A stretch of DNA of 64,000 nt. Source: Novosphingobium percolationis (lineage in GTDB: Bacteria; Pseudomonadota; Alphaproteobacteria; Sphingomonadales; Sphingomonadaceae). The position numbers and the translations under genes are program-made. The DNA is taken from positions 186,001-250,000 of the forward strand of contig NZ_JAILYM010000006.1 in assembly GCF_020179425.1 (NCBI RefSeq), written 5' to 3'. This document shows positions 8,355-17,041 of the stretch, one piece after another (the stretch's first letter is position 1; each line of letters starts with the position of its first letter). The notes beneath the pieces were generated by a model. The model saw only the letters and a list, made by a program, of their open reading frames with translations. It was not told the origin of the DNA and did not search any database.

Positions 8355-9608
8355 ATGACTGCAGCCTATATCGTCGATGCCGTCCGCACCCCGCGCGGGA
8401 TCGGCAAGGTCGGGAAGGGCGCGCTGGCGCACCTGCACCCGCAGGACATTGGCGCCTCGGTACTGCGCGCGATCCGCGACCGCAATGCGCTCGATACGGC
8501 GCGCGTCGACGACATCATCTGGTCGTGTAGCCAGCAGCGCGGCAAGCAGGGCGGCGATCTTGGCCGCCTCTCGGCGCTGTGGGCGGGTTATGACATCAAG
8601 GCCAGCGGCATGACGCTCGACCGCTTCTGCGGCGGCGGCATCACCTCGGTCGGCCTCGCCGCAGGCCAGATCATGGCCGGGTTCGAGGACGTGGTGATCG
8701 CAGGCGGCACCGAGATGATGAGCCATCACCAGGAAGCCGACGGCTGGGACCAGGGCACCCCTTACGCCACGCTGGGCCGCGCGCGCGGCAACTATGCGCT
8801 TTACGAGGAGCATCCGATTTCCGCCGTGGGCGTCGCCGCCGATGCCATCGCCGCGATGGACGGCATCGCCCGCGCCGATCTCGAAGCGCTTGGGCTGGAA
8901 AGCCAGCGCCGCGCCAAGGCCGCCATCGACGATAACCGCTTCGCCCGCAGCCTCGTGCCCGTCTACAACCGCGACGGCACCCTCGCGCTCGACCACGATG
9001 AGTATCCGCGCCCCGAAACCACCGCCGAAACGCTCGCCGCGCTCAAGCCTGCCTTCGTCGCGATGGAACAGGTCGCCGCCGCGCCCGATGGCACGACCAT
9101 GCGCCAGATGATCGAGCGCAAGTATCCCGACCTGAAATGGCAGCCGGTCCACCACGTCGGCACCAGCTCGGGCGTGGTCGATGGCTCCGCCGCGCTGCTG
9201 CTGGCGTCCGAGGCGGGCTTGAAGGAGCACGGCTGGAAGCCCCGCGCGCGCATCGTCACGGCGGTGAACCAGGGCGATTGCCCCACCCTGATCCTCAACG
9301 CCCCCGTCCCCGCTGCGCGCAAGGCCCTGGCGCGGGCAGGGCTCACCGTTGCGGACATCGACCTGTGGGAAATCAACGAGGCGTTCGCGGTCGTCACCGA
9401 AAAGGCGATCCGCGACCTTGGGCTGGACCGGGCGAAGGTCAACGTAAACGGTGGCTCGATCGCATTGGGCCACCCCATCGGCGCCACGGGCTCGATCCTG
9501 ATCGGCACGGCGCTCGATGAACTGGAGCGCCGCGGTGGTCGCTACGCGCTCATCACCATGTGTGCCTTTGGCGGCATGGCACCCGCCATCATCATCGAGC
9601 GGATCTAG
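8355..9608 (+). CDS. Acetyl-CoA acetyltransferase (thiolase)
   Basis: 417 residues, starting MTAAYIVDAVRTPRGIGKVG 11 bases after the sulfatase stop. All thiolase catalytic elements are present: the nucleophilic Cys in MTLDRFCGGGITSVGLAAGQ, the NEAFAV motif, the His in NVNGGSIALGHPIGATGS, and the second Cys in ITMCAFGGMAPA. It cleaves 3-ketoacyl-CoA or condenses acetyl-CoA. As last gene of the operon it fits beta-oxidation of the alcohol/acid released by the sulfatase. Its TAG overlaps the stop of the convergent DUF3429 gene by 4 bases. Confidence 0.93.
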   Translation: MTAAYIVDAVRTPRGIGKVGKGALAHLHPQDIGASVLRAIRDRNALDTARVDDIIWSCSQQRGKQGGDLGRLSALWAGYDIKASGMTLDRFCGGGITSVGLAAGQIMAGFEDVVIAGGTEMMSHHQEADGWDQGTPYATLGRARGNYALYEEHPISAVGVAADAIAAMDGIARADLEALGLESQRRAKAAIDDNRFARSLVPVYNRDGTLALDHDEYPRPETTAETLAALKPAFVAMEQVAAAPDGTTMRQMIERKYPDLKWQPVHHVGTSSGVVDGSAALLLASEAGLKEHGWKPRARIVTAVNQGDCPTLILNAPVPAARKALARAGLTVADIDLWEINEAFAVVTEKAIRDLGLDRAKVNVNGGSIALGHPIGATGSILIGTALDELERRGGRYALITMCAFGGMAPAIIIERI

Positions 9609-10042
9609 ATCACGGCAAGGACCAGCGTGAACAGGCCCAGCCCGGTCGACAAGGTCATGCGCAGTCGCAGCCAGCCGCCGGGCAGGGAATGCGCGCTGCG
9701 AAGGTACAGGTCGACCAGCGGACTCGTCAGCAGGCACAGTCCGAGTACGACCAGCGACGGACCCGGCCAGCGCCAGCCGACACACCACGGCAGCACGGCT
9801 GCGAAGGCAATCAGGCTGGGGGCAACGGCCAGCAGGTGATCGCGCCATCGCGGTGCGCCGCGCAACATGGCCTGCGCCCACCAGATCCCGCCGAGGAACG
9901 AGAAGATCAGTGCGGCATAGAGACATCCGGCGGCGACTGCCGCCCAGTGCCACCGGGCATCGAACGCTGCCAGCACCGCTGCCGCCTGCGGGGCAACGCC
10001 CAGCAGTCCGAGCCAGCGGGCTGGGCTGGGCAGGGAATTCAT
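9605..10042 (-). CDS. DUF3429-like small membrane protein
   Basis: 145 residues, MNSLPSPARWLGLLGVAPQA. Four to five hydrophobic segments span most of the protein (for example AAVAAGCLYAALIFSFLGGIWW, LLAVAPSLIAFAAVLPWCVGW, SLVVLGLCLLTSPLVDLYL). The GGIWWAQAM signature and size match DUF3429 inner-membrane proteins of unknown function. Start and stop overlap the upstream FAD oxidoreductase gene by 4 bases (ATGA), so the two are co-translated. The protein may be a membrane partner of that oxidoreductase, but nothing in the sequence proves it. Confidence 0.72.
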   Translation of the reverse strand: MNSLPSPARWLGLLGVAPQAAAVLAAFDARWHWAAVAAGCLYAALIFSFLGGIWWAQAMLRGAPRWRDHLLAVAPSLIAFAAVLPWCVGWRWPGPSLVVLGLCLLTSPLVDLYLRSAHSLPGGWLRLRMTLSTGLGLFTLVLAVI

Positions 10043-11010
10043 TGGGCCGCCACGCCGACAAGCGCCGGGCCGAGGGAGTCGGCCATCGTCTCGCCCAGCC
10101 GGTGGCCGGAAAGCCATGCGCTCTCGATGCGGGGCCCAGCCAGCCAGTCGCCGCAGGCGCCAAGGCCCAGTTGCGCGTTCCACAGGAACCCATGCCCGGC
10201 GTTGCCCGAGCGTGCATAGCGCCAACGGTGCGCAACGGAGGAAAGGACAGGCGGCAGAGCCTCGCCCGCGGCTGTCTCCAACTCGCGCAGGAGCAGGTCC
10301 GCCACGGTGGCCGCATCGTGTTCCAGCCGTGCCCGCGTCCAGTCCTCGTCGGCCTGCACGATCCATGCCTCGGGCCCGCTGCGCCCCGGCTTGGCGTTGT
10401 TGCGTGCGGCCCATGCAATAGGGCCCTGGCGGCGCAGCAGCGGCGGCAGGCCTACCCTTGCAGCAAACACGAACATGCCGATCCAGCACGGCGCGGAGGG
10501 GCAAGCCACCGCCTCGCGCCCGAAGGAAAGGTCGCACATGCCAAGCAGTGCTGCCGCCTGTTCGGCAGGCAGCGCCACGACAACGCGATCGAACCCGCCT
10601 TGCGAGCCCTGCTCGAAGCCCAGGTGCCAGCCATCGCTCTTGCGCGCCATTGCCCGCACGAGCGCGCCCTGATGAACATCGTGGGCCATGGCCAGATGGC
10701 GGGGCAGGGCGTTCATGCCCGGGGTCGCGACCCAGGCGTCCTCGCCCGCCTCGGGCCAGCGCGCGACGATGCCCGCCTGCGCCCAATCCTCCATGCGCGC
10801 GGCGAAGGCCGGTGCGCGCGCGGTGAAGTACTGCGCGCCGTGGTCGAAGGTCGCCTGTCCGGCGGGCGTATCCACCCGCCGCGTGGACATGCGGCCACCC
10901 GGCCCGCGGCCTTTGTCGAACAGGGTGACCTGCGCGCCAGCGGCGGCCAGCACGTCGGCGCAGGCGAGGCCGGCAATACCGGCCCCGATGATGGCGATAC
11001 GGATCTGCAA
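10039..11010 (-). CDS. NAD(P)/FAD-dependent oxidoreductase, renalase-like
   Basis: 323 residues from a TTG start (LQIRIAIIGAGIAGLACADV). No ATG or GTG lies in a better place, and folE ends only 26 bases upstream. The Rossmann motif IIGAGIAGLACADVLAAAGA is followed by the acidic ribose-binding turn VTLFDKGRGPGGRMSTRR and FDHGAQYFTAR, typical of renalase-like amine-oxidase-fold flavoproteins. A C-terminal FAD contact, GACGDWLAGPRIESAWLSG, is also present. The substrate is unknown. Genes of this type are often near photolyase or light-stress genes, which fits the divergent LOV regulator next to this operon. Confidence 0.85.
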   Translation of the reverse strand: MQIRIAIIGAGIAGLACADVLAAAGAQVTLFDKGRGPGGRMSTRRVDTPAGQATFDHGAQYFTARAPAFAARMEDWAQAGIVARWPEAGEDAWVATPGMNALPRHLAMAHDVHQGALVRAMARKSDGWHLGFEQGSQGGFDRVVVALPAEQAAALLGMCDLSFGREAVACPSAPCWIGMFVFAARVGLPPLLRRQGPIAWAARNNAKPGRSGPEAWIVQADEDWTRARLEHDAATVADLLLRELETAAGEALPPVLSSVAHRWRYARSGNAGHGFLWNAQLGLGACGDWLAGPRIESAWLSGHRLGETMADSLGPALVGVAAQ

Positions 11011-11036
11011 GGGTTCTGTCCGGTTCGTGCCGCGCT

Positions 11037-11690
11037 TCAGGGCCTGCCCATCAGGCTCAGCACTTCGCGGCGGCTGCGCGGATCGTCGAGGAACACGCCC
11101 AGCATCCGGCTGGTGACCATCGTCACGCCATGCGTGCGCACGCCGCGCCCGGTCATGCAGCCATGCTGTGCTTCGATCACCACTGCCACGCCGCGCGGCT
11201 GGAGGTGGTCCTGGATGCACTGCGCCACTTCGGCGGTCAGGCGTTCCTGCACTTGCAGGCGCTGCGCAAAGCCGTGCAGCACGCGCGCCAGCTTCGATAT
11301 GCCGACCACGCGGTCGCGCGGGAGGTAGGCGATCGACGCGGTGCCCGTGATCGGCGCCATGTGGTGTTCGCAGTGCGACTGGAACGGGATATCCTTCAGC
11401 AGAACGACCTCGTCATAGCCGCCCACTTCCTCGAACGTGCGCGACAGGTGCAAGCCCGGATCGGCGGCATAGCCGCTACAATATTCCTTCCAAGCCCGCG
11501 CCACCCGCTTGGGCGTGTCGAGCAGGCCCTCGCGCGTCACATCATCGCCGGACCACGCAATCAACGTGCGGATCGCGTCCAGCACGTTGTCGGGTACGGG
11601 CAGCTTGCCGGTTTCGAGAACATCGCCGTCGTGCCCGTGATCGTCGTGGTCATCTCCGACCGGGCAAAGGTTGCGCACCATAACGTTCAT
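11037..11690 (-). CDS. folE: GTP cyclohydrolase I
   Basis: 217 residues. The enzyme converts GTP to dihydroneopterin triphosphate, the first step of tetrahydrofolate and pterin synthesis. The zinc and catalytic motifs are intact: LKDIPFQSHCEHHMAPITG and VVIEAQHGCMTGRGVRTHG. The N-terminus is extended and unusually His/Asp-rich (DDHDDHGHDG). I chose ATG 11690 (MNVMVRNLCPVG); MVRN nine bases on is possible, and a far upstream ATG would overlap the divergent LOV gene. It heads a three-gene operon with the FAD oxidoreductase and the DUF3429 protein. Confidence 0.93.
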   Translation of the reverse strand: MNVMVRNLCPVGDDHDDHGHDGDVLETGKLPVPDNVLDAIRTLIAWSGDDVTREGLLDTPKRVARAWKEYCSGYAADPGLHLSRTFEEVGGYDEVVLLKDIPFQSHCEHHMAPITGTASIAYLPRDRVVGISKLARVLHGFAQRLQVQERLTAEVAQCIQDHLQPRGVAVVIEAQHGCMTGRGVRTHGVTMVTSRMLGVFLDDPRSRREVLSLMGRP

Positions 11691-11821
11691 GATATCGGGC
11701 TTTCGCTGAAGAGGCTGACGAGATGACAGCGCGGGTGTGCACCCGATACCTGCACAAAGGGGAAGAGGCGGCAGGGGGAAGACATTGGACATGGCCGCAC
11801 GACTTGGTAAGTGAGTGCGAT

Positions 11822-12406
11822 ATGCCCATAGCAGACATGATCGAAGCAGGCTCCGTGGCCGCCGTCATCAGCAACCCCCGGTTGCCTGACAATCCCATTG
11901 TCGCGTGCAATGAAGCGTTCTGTCGGCTCACCGGCTACTCGCGTGAGGAAATCCTCGGCCGCAACTGCCGCTTCCTGCGCGGCGCGGGGACCGAACCGGA
12001 ACTGGCGCAGCAATTGCGCGACAGCATCCACGCTCATCAACCCGTGATGGTTGAAATCCTGAACTACAAGAAGGACGGCACCCCGTTCCGCAATGCGGTG
12101 ATGGTCGCGCCGATCTTCGATGCCGCAGGCGAGGTGGAATACTACCTCGGTTCGCAGGTCGAAGTGGTTGAGGACAATGCCCCGCCGGTGCGTCGCCAGG
12201 CGGCGCTCGACAAGATCGCAGGCCTTACCAGCCGCCAGCGCGAAATCCTGCTGATGATGGCCGGGGGCAAGCTCAACAAGCAGATCGCGTGGGAACTCGG
12301 CCTTAGCGAACGCACCATCAAGATGCACCGTGCCGCGATGTTCAAGGCGCTGGGCGTGCGCACCAGCGCAGATGCCATTCGCGTGGCGGTCGAAGCGGGC
12401 CTCTGA
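11822..12406 (+). CDS. LOV-domain LuxR-type blue-light regulator (EL222-like)
   Basis: 194 residues. A single LOV domain (residues ~5-120) contains the flavin-cysteine motif GRNCRFLRGAGTEPE and the VEILNYKKDGTPFRNAV strand. It is joined by a short linker to a LuxR/GerE helix-turn-helix (LTSRQREILLMMAGGKLNKQ, then IAWELGLSERTIKMHRAAM). Architecture, length and many residues match EL222 of Erythrobacter litoralis. In that protein blue light forms a Cys-flavin adduct that frees the HTH to dimerise and activate transcription. I prefer ATG 11822; an in-frame ATG at 11723 would leave only ~30 bases to the divergent folE start. The gene is divergent from folE, which it may control. Confidence 0.92.
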   Translation: MPIADMIEAGSVAAVISNPRLPDNPIVACNEAFCRLTGYSREEILGRNCRFLRGAGTEPELAQQLRDSIHAHQPVMVEILNYKKDGTPFRNAVMVAPIFDAAGEVEYYLGSQVEVVEDNAPPVRRQAALDKIAGLTSRQREILLMMAGGKLNKQIAWELGLSERTIKMHRAAMFKALGVRTSADAIRVAVEAGL

Positions 12407-12481
12407 ACGCGTCAGCCATCATCTGCGACCATTCCTGACGTGACGTGCGGCCATGACGGTTCCGAAAGGAATCGCCAAGTC

Positions 12482-12748
12482 ATGGTGTTCATTGCCATTC
12501 TTGCCGTCGGCTGGGTTCTCGCCACGGCAGCCGTTTATTGCCTGCTGGTGCGGCGGCGCTGGCCGACGAAGCTCCTCATGCTCGGCGCAAGTGCCGTTGC
12601 GGGCGTGGTCGCCGCTATGGCGGCCGCGCACGCTCTGGGACCGATCGGCTGGCCCGGGCTCCCCTTCGCAGCCGGTGCGGTCGTCTTCACGATCACCGCC
12701 GAAGCGCTGCTCCTCGTCTGGGGTGTGCAGCGCTTCGGCAGGCCATGA
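12482..12748 (+). CDS. Small hydrophobic membrane protein, unknown
   Basis: 88 residues from ATG 12482 (MVFIAILAVGWVLATAAVYC), preceded by AAAGGA about 11 bases upstream. Three predicted membrane helices fill the protein: residues ~2-20, a middle one (LMLGASAVAGVVAAMAAAHA) and a last one (FAAGAVVFTITAEALLLVWG). A short basic loop RRRWPTK follows helix one. It ends 3 bases before the stop of the convergent CoA ligase. I do not recognise a family. It lies 75 bases after the LOV regulator and might share its transcript. Confidence 0.55.
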   Translation: MVFIAILAVGWVLATAAVYCLLVRRRWPTKLLMLGASAVAGVVAAMAAAHALGPIGWPGLPFAAGAVVFTITAEALLLVWGVQRFGRP

Positions 12749-12751
12749 CTG

Positions 12752-14611
12752 TCAGAGGTCGAGCACGCCCTCGGGCACCGGCTCGGCATAGAGCCGGGCC
12801 ACGTCGTCGGCCCGGCGCGTCAGGGTGGCGCGCTGGTTGACATAGCCCTTGTCGGTGATCTCGCCGCCATCGATCGAGGGCGGCTCGCGCAGCACGATCG
12901 CGCGCTTGACCCGGCGGGAGGAACCACCGGCAGTGGCATTGAACGCGCGCAACTGCGCGGCCACCCGCTCGCCCAGAATGGCCAAGGCATCGCCGTCCGG
13001 CGCTTCCTTCGCAATGTCGGCCAGCGCCGCCGCCGAAGGCCATGCCAGGATGCCGATATGCGGCTTGTCCTGCCCAGCGACGACGATGTCCTGCACATAT
13101 GGCGCGCAAGCTGCGATCAGGTCGGGCCGCAACGTCCCCACCGAAACCCAGGTCCCGCTGTCGAGCTTGAAATCCTCGGTGATGCGCCCGTCGAACACCA
13201 GACCCTGTGCAGGATCGGCATCGTCGATGAACCGCGCGGCATCGCCAAGCTTGTAGAAGCCCTCTTCATCAAACGCTTCGGCCGTGCGCACCGGATCGTT
13301 GTGATAGCCGCTGGTCACGGTCGGGCCTTTCACGCGCACTTCCAGCTTGTCGCCGCTCGGCACCAGCTTCAGCGTCGTTCCGGGCAGCGGCAACCCGATC
13401 AGCCCGACGCGCTCGGTCGCCCAGTGGACCACGGTGATCCCCTGCGTCTCGGTCGCGCCGTACATCGTCGTCATCGGGATGCGGTGGCCGGTCTCGGCAA
13501 TCGCCAGCGCCTGCATCCTCTCGTTGACGTCGCTCGACAGCGTCGCGCCGCCATAGCCCATGTAGACCAGGTTCCTGAAGAACGAGGCACGCAGCTTCTC
13601 GTCCTTTTCCATTGCCTCGGCCAGCATGGCGAACGCGATCGGCGCGGAGCCGAACACCAGCGGCGAGACTTCGTAGAGGTTCAGAATCGTCGTCTCGAAC
13701 ATTCCCGGAATCGGCTTGCCTTCATCGAGGAAGAGCGTGCCACCCGCATGGAGGTTGCCATTGAAGGCGATGTTGCCCGCTGAAATGTGGCTCCACGGCA
13801 TCCATTCCAGCGACTGCGGCGGATCGCGCTCGATCCCGTCATCAACGCGCAGCCCTTCTGAGGCGGCGACGACGTGGACCATCATCCCGTGGCTCTGCGG
13901 CACGCACTTGGGCATTCCGGTAGAGCCGGAGGTGAACAGGTATTTGCCCACGCTCGCATGGCCCACCTTGTCGAGCGCCGCCGCCACGGCTTCGGTCGGC
14001 TGCGTCCCGGCCAGATCGGCGAAGGGCAGGGTGCCGTTGCCGCCGTCCACGGTCACGAACGTCACGTCCGGGTCGATCGCCCGCAGCGTGTCGAACGCGC
14101 GCGCGAACTGCTCGGAGTTCTGCGCGAACACCACCTTGGGGCGCAGTGTCTCGAAGGCGTGCTTCAACTTGGCATGGTCGCTCGACAGCAGGCTGTGCGC
14201 CGGGCTGATCGGCGCGACCGGCACGCCTGCAGTATAGCCACCCAGCATCAGCAGTCCATGCTCGACCGAGTTGGACGACAGGATCAGCACGCAATCGCCC
14301 GCGCCCATGCCGCGATCAAGCAGGCTCTGCGCGATGCCGTCAGCAATGCGCTTGGCCTCCCCATAGGTCACGCCGCGCCATGGCCCGTGGCCCGGCTCAC
14401 GCTGCATCAGCAGCCCGCGCTCGGGATGCTCTGCCGCGTGTTGCGCGAACAGGTGCCCGATCGAACGCGCGGGTTCTGCCAGTGCGTGGTTCGAGCGCAC
14501 CAGGATGGTGCCGTCCTCGCGCCGTTCGACATGCACGTCGGGGCCCTTCTGCGGCAGCGGTTTGAACGGAACGCTCGTGATGTCGCGCGGCGCTTCCAGC
14601 GTGGTGGTCAC
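12752..14611 (-). CDS. Feruloyl-CoA synthetase-like acyl-CoA ligase
   Basis: 619 residues, GTG start (VTTTLEAPRDITSVPF) with AGGAGAG six bases before. ANL-superfamily ligase: P-loop YLFTSGSTGMPKCVPQSHG, adenylation motif TTMYGATETQG, and GFYKLGDAARF with FDGRITEDFKLDSGTWV near the hinge. The N-terminal opening and the TEDFKLDSGTWVSVG stretch are typical of feruloyl-CoA synthetases, which activate hydroxycinnamic acids with ATP and CoA. A divergent enoyl-CoA hydratase fits a CoA-dependent side-chain shortening route. The true substrate could be another arylalkanoic or terpenoid acid. Confidence 0.82.
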   Translation of the reverse strand: MTTTLEAPRDITSVPFKPLPQKGPDVHVERREDGTILVRSNHALAEPARSIGHLFAQHAAEHPERGLLMQREPGHGPWRGVTYGEAKRIADGIAQSLLDRGMGAGDCVLILSSNSVEHGLLMLGGYTAGVPVAPISPAHSLLSSDHAKLKHAFETLRPKVVFAQNSEQFARAFDTLRAIDPDVTFVTVDGGNGTLPFADLAGTQPTEAVAAALDKVGHASVGKYLFTSGSTGMPKCVPQSHGMMVHVVAASEGLRVDDGIERDPPQSLEWMPWSHISAGNIAFNGNLHAGGTLFLDEGKPIPGMFETTILNLYEVSPLVFGSAPIAFAMLAEAMEKDEKLRASFFRNLVYMGYGGATLSSDVNERMQALAIAETGHRIPMTTMYGATETQGITVVHWATERVGLIGLPLPGTTLKLVPSGDKLEVRVKGPTVTSGYHNDPVRTAEAFDEEGFYKLGDAARFIDDADPAQGLVFDGRITEDFKLDSGTWVSVGTLRPDLIAACAPYVQDIVVAGQDKPHIGILAWPSAAALADIAKEAPDGDALAILGERVAAQLRAFNATAGGSSRRVKRAIVLREPPSIDGGEITDKGYVNQRATLTRRADDVARLYAEPVPEGVLDL

Positions 14612-14681
14612 GGATCTCTCCTCGATTTCTTGGCTTGTGGGCCGGTGCGCCTTGTCTTGGCGCAGTTGCGCACCTTGGTCG

Positions 14682-14697
14682 TTTATCGACTGATAAA
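14682..14697. promoter_or_regulatory. TTTATC-N4-GATAAA inverted repeat (putative TetR operator)
   Basis: Perfect 6-bp arms TTTATC/GATAAA around GACT, in the 150-base gap between the divergent feruloyl-CoA ligase and enoyl-CoA hydratase genes. The same half-site recurs at 50771, 50789, 51553, 54004, 54783 and 54803, always upstream of catabolic or TetR genes. Probably a shared operator. Confidence 0.6.
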
Positions 14698-14761
14698 AGT
14701 CAATTGATTGATCGGTTGATTAAAGTGCGGCAAAGCTCTCGCATACAATGGGAGACACGCG

Positions 14762-15505
14762 ATGAACGACCTGGTGCTGCGGCAGGACAACGATGGCTGG
14801 ACGGTGTTGACGATCAACCGCCCCGACAAGCTCAATGCGCTGACGGTCGAAGTCTTCCGCGCCCTGCGCACCCATGTCGAGGCGCTGCGCGACGACGAGA
14901 GCGTGCGCTGCGTCGTGCTGCGCGGGGCGGGCAAGTGCTTTTCCGCCGGGCACGATCTGGGCGACATCGCCACCGGAGAGGCGGTGCCCTCGCGCGGGTG
15001 GCACTCCGAAACGCTGCGGATGCTGGAACGCCTGCCTCAGCCGGTGATCGCCGCCGTCCACGGCCATTGCTACACCGGCGCGCTCGAAGTGGCGCTCGCC
15101 TGTGATTTCATCCTCGCGGCCGATAGCGCGCGCTTTGGCGATACCCACGCCAAGTGGGCGCTCACGCCGATCTGGGGCATGAGCCAGCGTCTGCCGCGCC
15201 GCGTCGGCGTCGCCACTGCCAAGCGGCTGATGTTCACCGCCGACATGATCGACGCCGCCGAAGCGGTGCGCATCGGCCTGGCCGAATATGCCGTGCCGCT
15301 GGCCGATTTCGAGGCCGAGATCGCCGCGCTTGCCAGCCGCATCGTCGCGCAGTCGCCGTTCTCGCACCGCGCCAACAAGCGCCTGCTCAACGCCACCGAC
15401 GGTTCACCGCTCGATGCCGGGCTGCAATGGGAAGTGCTCGAAAACGAAGGCCACGGCCCGGACTTTGCCGAGCGCGTCGGCGCGTTCACCAGCAAGAAGA
15501 ACTGA
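14762..15505 (+). CDS. Enoyl-CoA hydratase/isomerase family protein
   Basis: 247 residues, MNDLVLRQDNDGWTVLTINR. Crotonase fold: the first oxyanion-hole strand is CVVLRGAGKCFSAGHDLGD and the second is PQPVIAAVHGHCYTGALEVA. The usual Glu pair of classical hydratases is not obvious, so isomerase, hydrolase or lyase activity is also possible. It is divergent from the feruloyl-CoA ligase with a single palindrome between them, so the two are probably co-regulated. In hydroxycinnamate pathways this position is held by a hydratase/aldolase. Confidence 0.82.
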   Translation: MNDLVLRQDNDGWTVLTINRPDKLNALTVEVFRALRTHVEALRDDESVRCVVLRGAGKCFSAGHDLGDIATGEAVPSRGWHSETLRMLERLPQPVIAAVHGHCYTGALEVALACDFILAADSARFGDTHAKWALTPIWGMSQRLPRRVGVATAKRLMFTADMIDAAEAVRIGLAEYAVPLADFEAEIAALASRIVAQSPFSHRANKRLLNATDGSPLDAGLQWEVLENEGHGPDFAERVGAFTSKKN

Positions 15506-15516
15506 ACGGCAGGCCT

Positions 15517-15540
15517 CCGCCGCGCATCAATGCGCGGCGG
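15517..15540. terminator. Hairpin between convergent genes
   Basis: CCGCCGCGCAT-CA-ATGCGCGGCGG, 11-bp perfect arms, lies between the convergent hydratase and the efflux MFS gene and includes the MFS stop codon. No T-run on either side, so termination would rely on the stem alone. Confidence 0.45.
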
Positions 15541-17041
15541 AAAGGTCCACCGGCCCCTTGGGCGCGGGCGCCAGCCAGATGATCGCGGCGGCCACGCCGA
15601 ACACCATTGTGCTGCCCAGGAAGATCGTGTTGGTGGCGATGGTCATGGCTTCGGTGTCCACCAGCCGCTCCAGCGCCATGCGCGCCTGCGCCACGGGCAG
15701 CCCGCTCGTCATGACCTTTTCGGGATTCAAGACTCCCACCAGTTCGGCGCGCGTCAGCTTGGTCTCGTGCTCCCACATCGTGGTGGCGACCGAGGTGGCG
15801 ATGGCGCCCGCCAGCGTGCGCATGAAGTTCTGGATGCCCGCCGCCGAAGCGGTCTGTTCGGGCCGCACCGCGCCCAGTGCCAGCGTCGTCGTGCCGATGA
15901 AGAAGAACGGCATCCCGAAGCCCTGCAGGAACTGCGGCAAGGAGATGGTGAAGAAGTCCATCTGCGTCGCCCACCCCGTGCGTAGCAGCGAGACCATGCC
16001 CAGCCAGGTCACGCCCGCGGTGATCAGCAGGCGCGTGTCCACCTTGCCGATCAGCATCCCCGCGATCGGCGACATGATCACCGCCATGATCCCGATGAAC
16101 GCTGTGGCATAGCCCGACCAGGTGGCGGTATAGCCAAGGTTGGTCTGCAGGAAGAGCGGGATCAGCACCACCGAGGAGAAGAACGCGGCATAGGTCGCGC
16201 TCTGCGACAGCACACCGATGGTGAAGCCCCGGTTGCGGAACACCGACAGGTCGATGATCGGGTTCTTCTCGGTCAGTTCCCAGATCAGGAAGGCGATCAG
16301 TCCCAGCACCATGATGATGGCCAGCGCCACGATGAACGGGCTGGCGAACCAGTCCTCCTCGCGCCCCTTGTCGAGCATCACCTGCAGCGCGCCGACCCAC
16401 ACCACCAGCAGGCCCAGCCCAACGTAGTCGATGGGGTTCCTGACCATCGGCGTTTCATAGCGTCGCAGCAGGCGCCAGCCGAGCGTGGTGCAGATCGCCA
16501 CCACCGGCATGTTGATGAAGAAGATCCAGTTCCACGACCAGGTATCGGAAATCGTGCCCCCAAAGATCGGGCCGGCGATGGGCGCCACAACCGTGGTCAT
16601 GCTCCACAGGCCCAACGCCATCGGGGCTTTCTCGGGCGGGAAGATGCGCAGCATCAGCGTCTGCGACATCGGCATGATCGGCGCGCCGGCCAGGCCCTGG
16701 AACACGCGGAACACGATCAGCATGCCCAGGCTCTGCGACAGGCCGCACAGCAGCGAGAACAACCCGAAGCCCAGCACCGACATCAGGAACACGCGCACCG
16801 CGCCGAACCGCGCGGCGAGCCAGCCGGACAGCGGCACGCAGATCGCCTCGGCCACAGCATAGGACGTGATCACCCACGTCCCCTGCGAAGGCGCGGCGGC
16901 AAGGCTGCCCGAGATATGCGGCACGGAAACGTTGGCGATGGTGATGTCGAGCACCACCATGAAGTTGGCGAAGGCCAGCGCAAAGCCGCCCAGCGCCAGC
17001 TTCGCGCCTTTCAGCGGCTGCGCGCCCGCGGCCATCTGCAT
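15527..17041 (-). CDS. DHA2-family MFS efflux permease (EmrB-like)
   Basis: 504 residues from ATG 17041, which shares one base with the EmrA stop (TGATG); a GTG three bases earlier is the alternative. About 14 membrane helices, as in the QacA/EmrB family: FANFMVVLDITIANVSVPHI in helix 1 and the loop WLAARFGAVRVFLMSVLGFG. Motif C-like glycines lie in VVAPIAGPIFGGTISDTWSW. It would export amphipathic or aromatic compounds by proton antiport through the EmrA adaptor and the outer-membrane channel encoded just upstream. The three genes form one tripartite pump operon. Confidence 0.92.
   Translation of the reverse strand: MQMAAGAQPLKGAKLALGGFALAFANFMVVLDITIANVSVPHISGSLAAAPSQGTWVITSYAVAEAICVPLSGWLAARFGAVRVFLMSVLGFGLFSLLCGLSQSLGMLIVFRVFQGLAGAPIMPMSQTLMLRIFPPEKAPMALGLWSMTTVVAPIAGPIFGGTISDTWSWNWIFFINMPVVAICTTLGWRLLRRYETPMVRNPIDYVGLGLLVVWVGALQVMLDKGREEDWFASPFIVALAIIMVLGLIAFLIWELTEKNPIIDLSVFRNRGFTIGVLSQSATYAAFFSSVVLIPLFLQTNLGYTATWSGYATAFIGIMAVIMSPIAGMLIGKVDTRLLITAGVTWLGMVSLLRTGWATQMDFFTISLPQFLQGFGMPFFFIGTTTLALGAVRPEQTASAAGIQNFMRTLAGAIATSVATTMWEHETKLTRAELVGVLNPEKVMTSGLPVAQARMALERLVDTEAMTIATNTIFLGSTMVFGVAAAIIWLAPAPKGPVDLSAAH

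Noticed and set aside
6415..10418. Two leftward frames of 575 and 848 codons opposite the sulfatase and thiolase
   Set aside because: They are antisense shadows of genes with complete catalytic motifs in the sense strand. High GC content explains the lack of stops.
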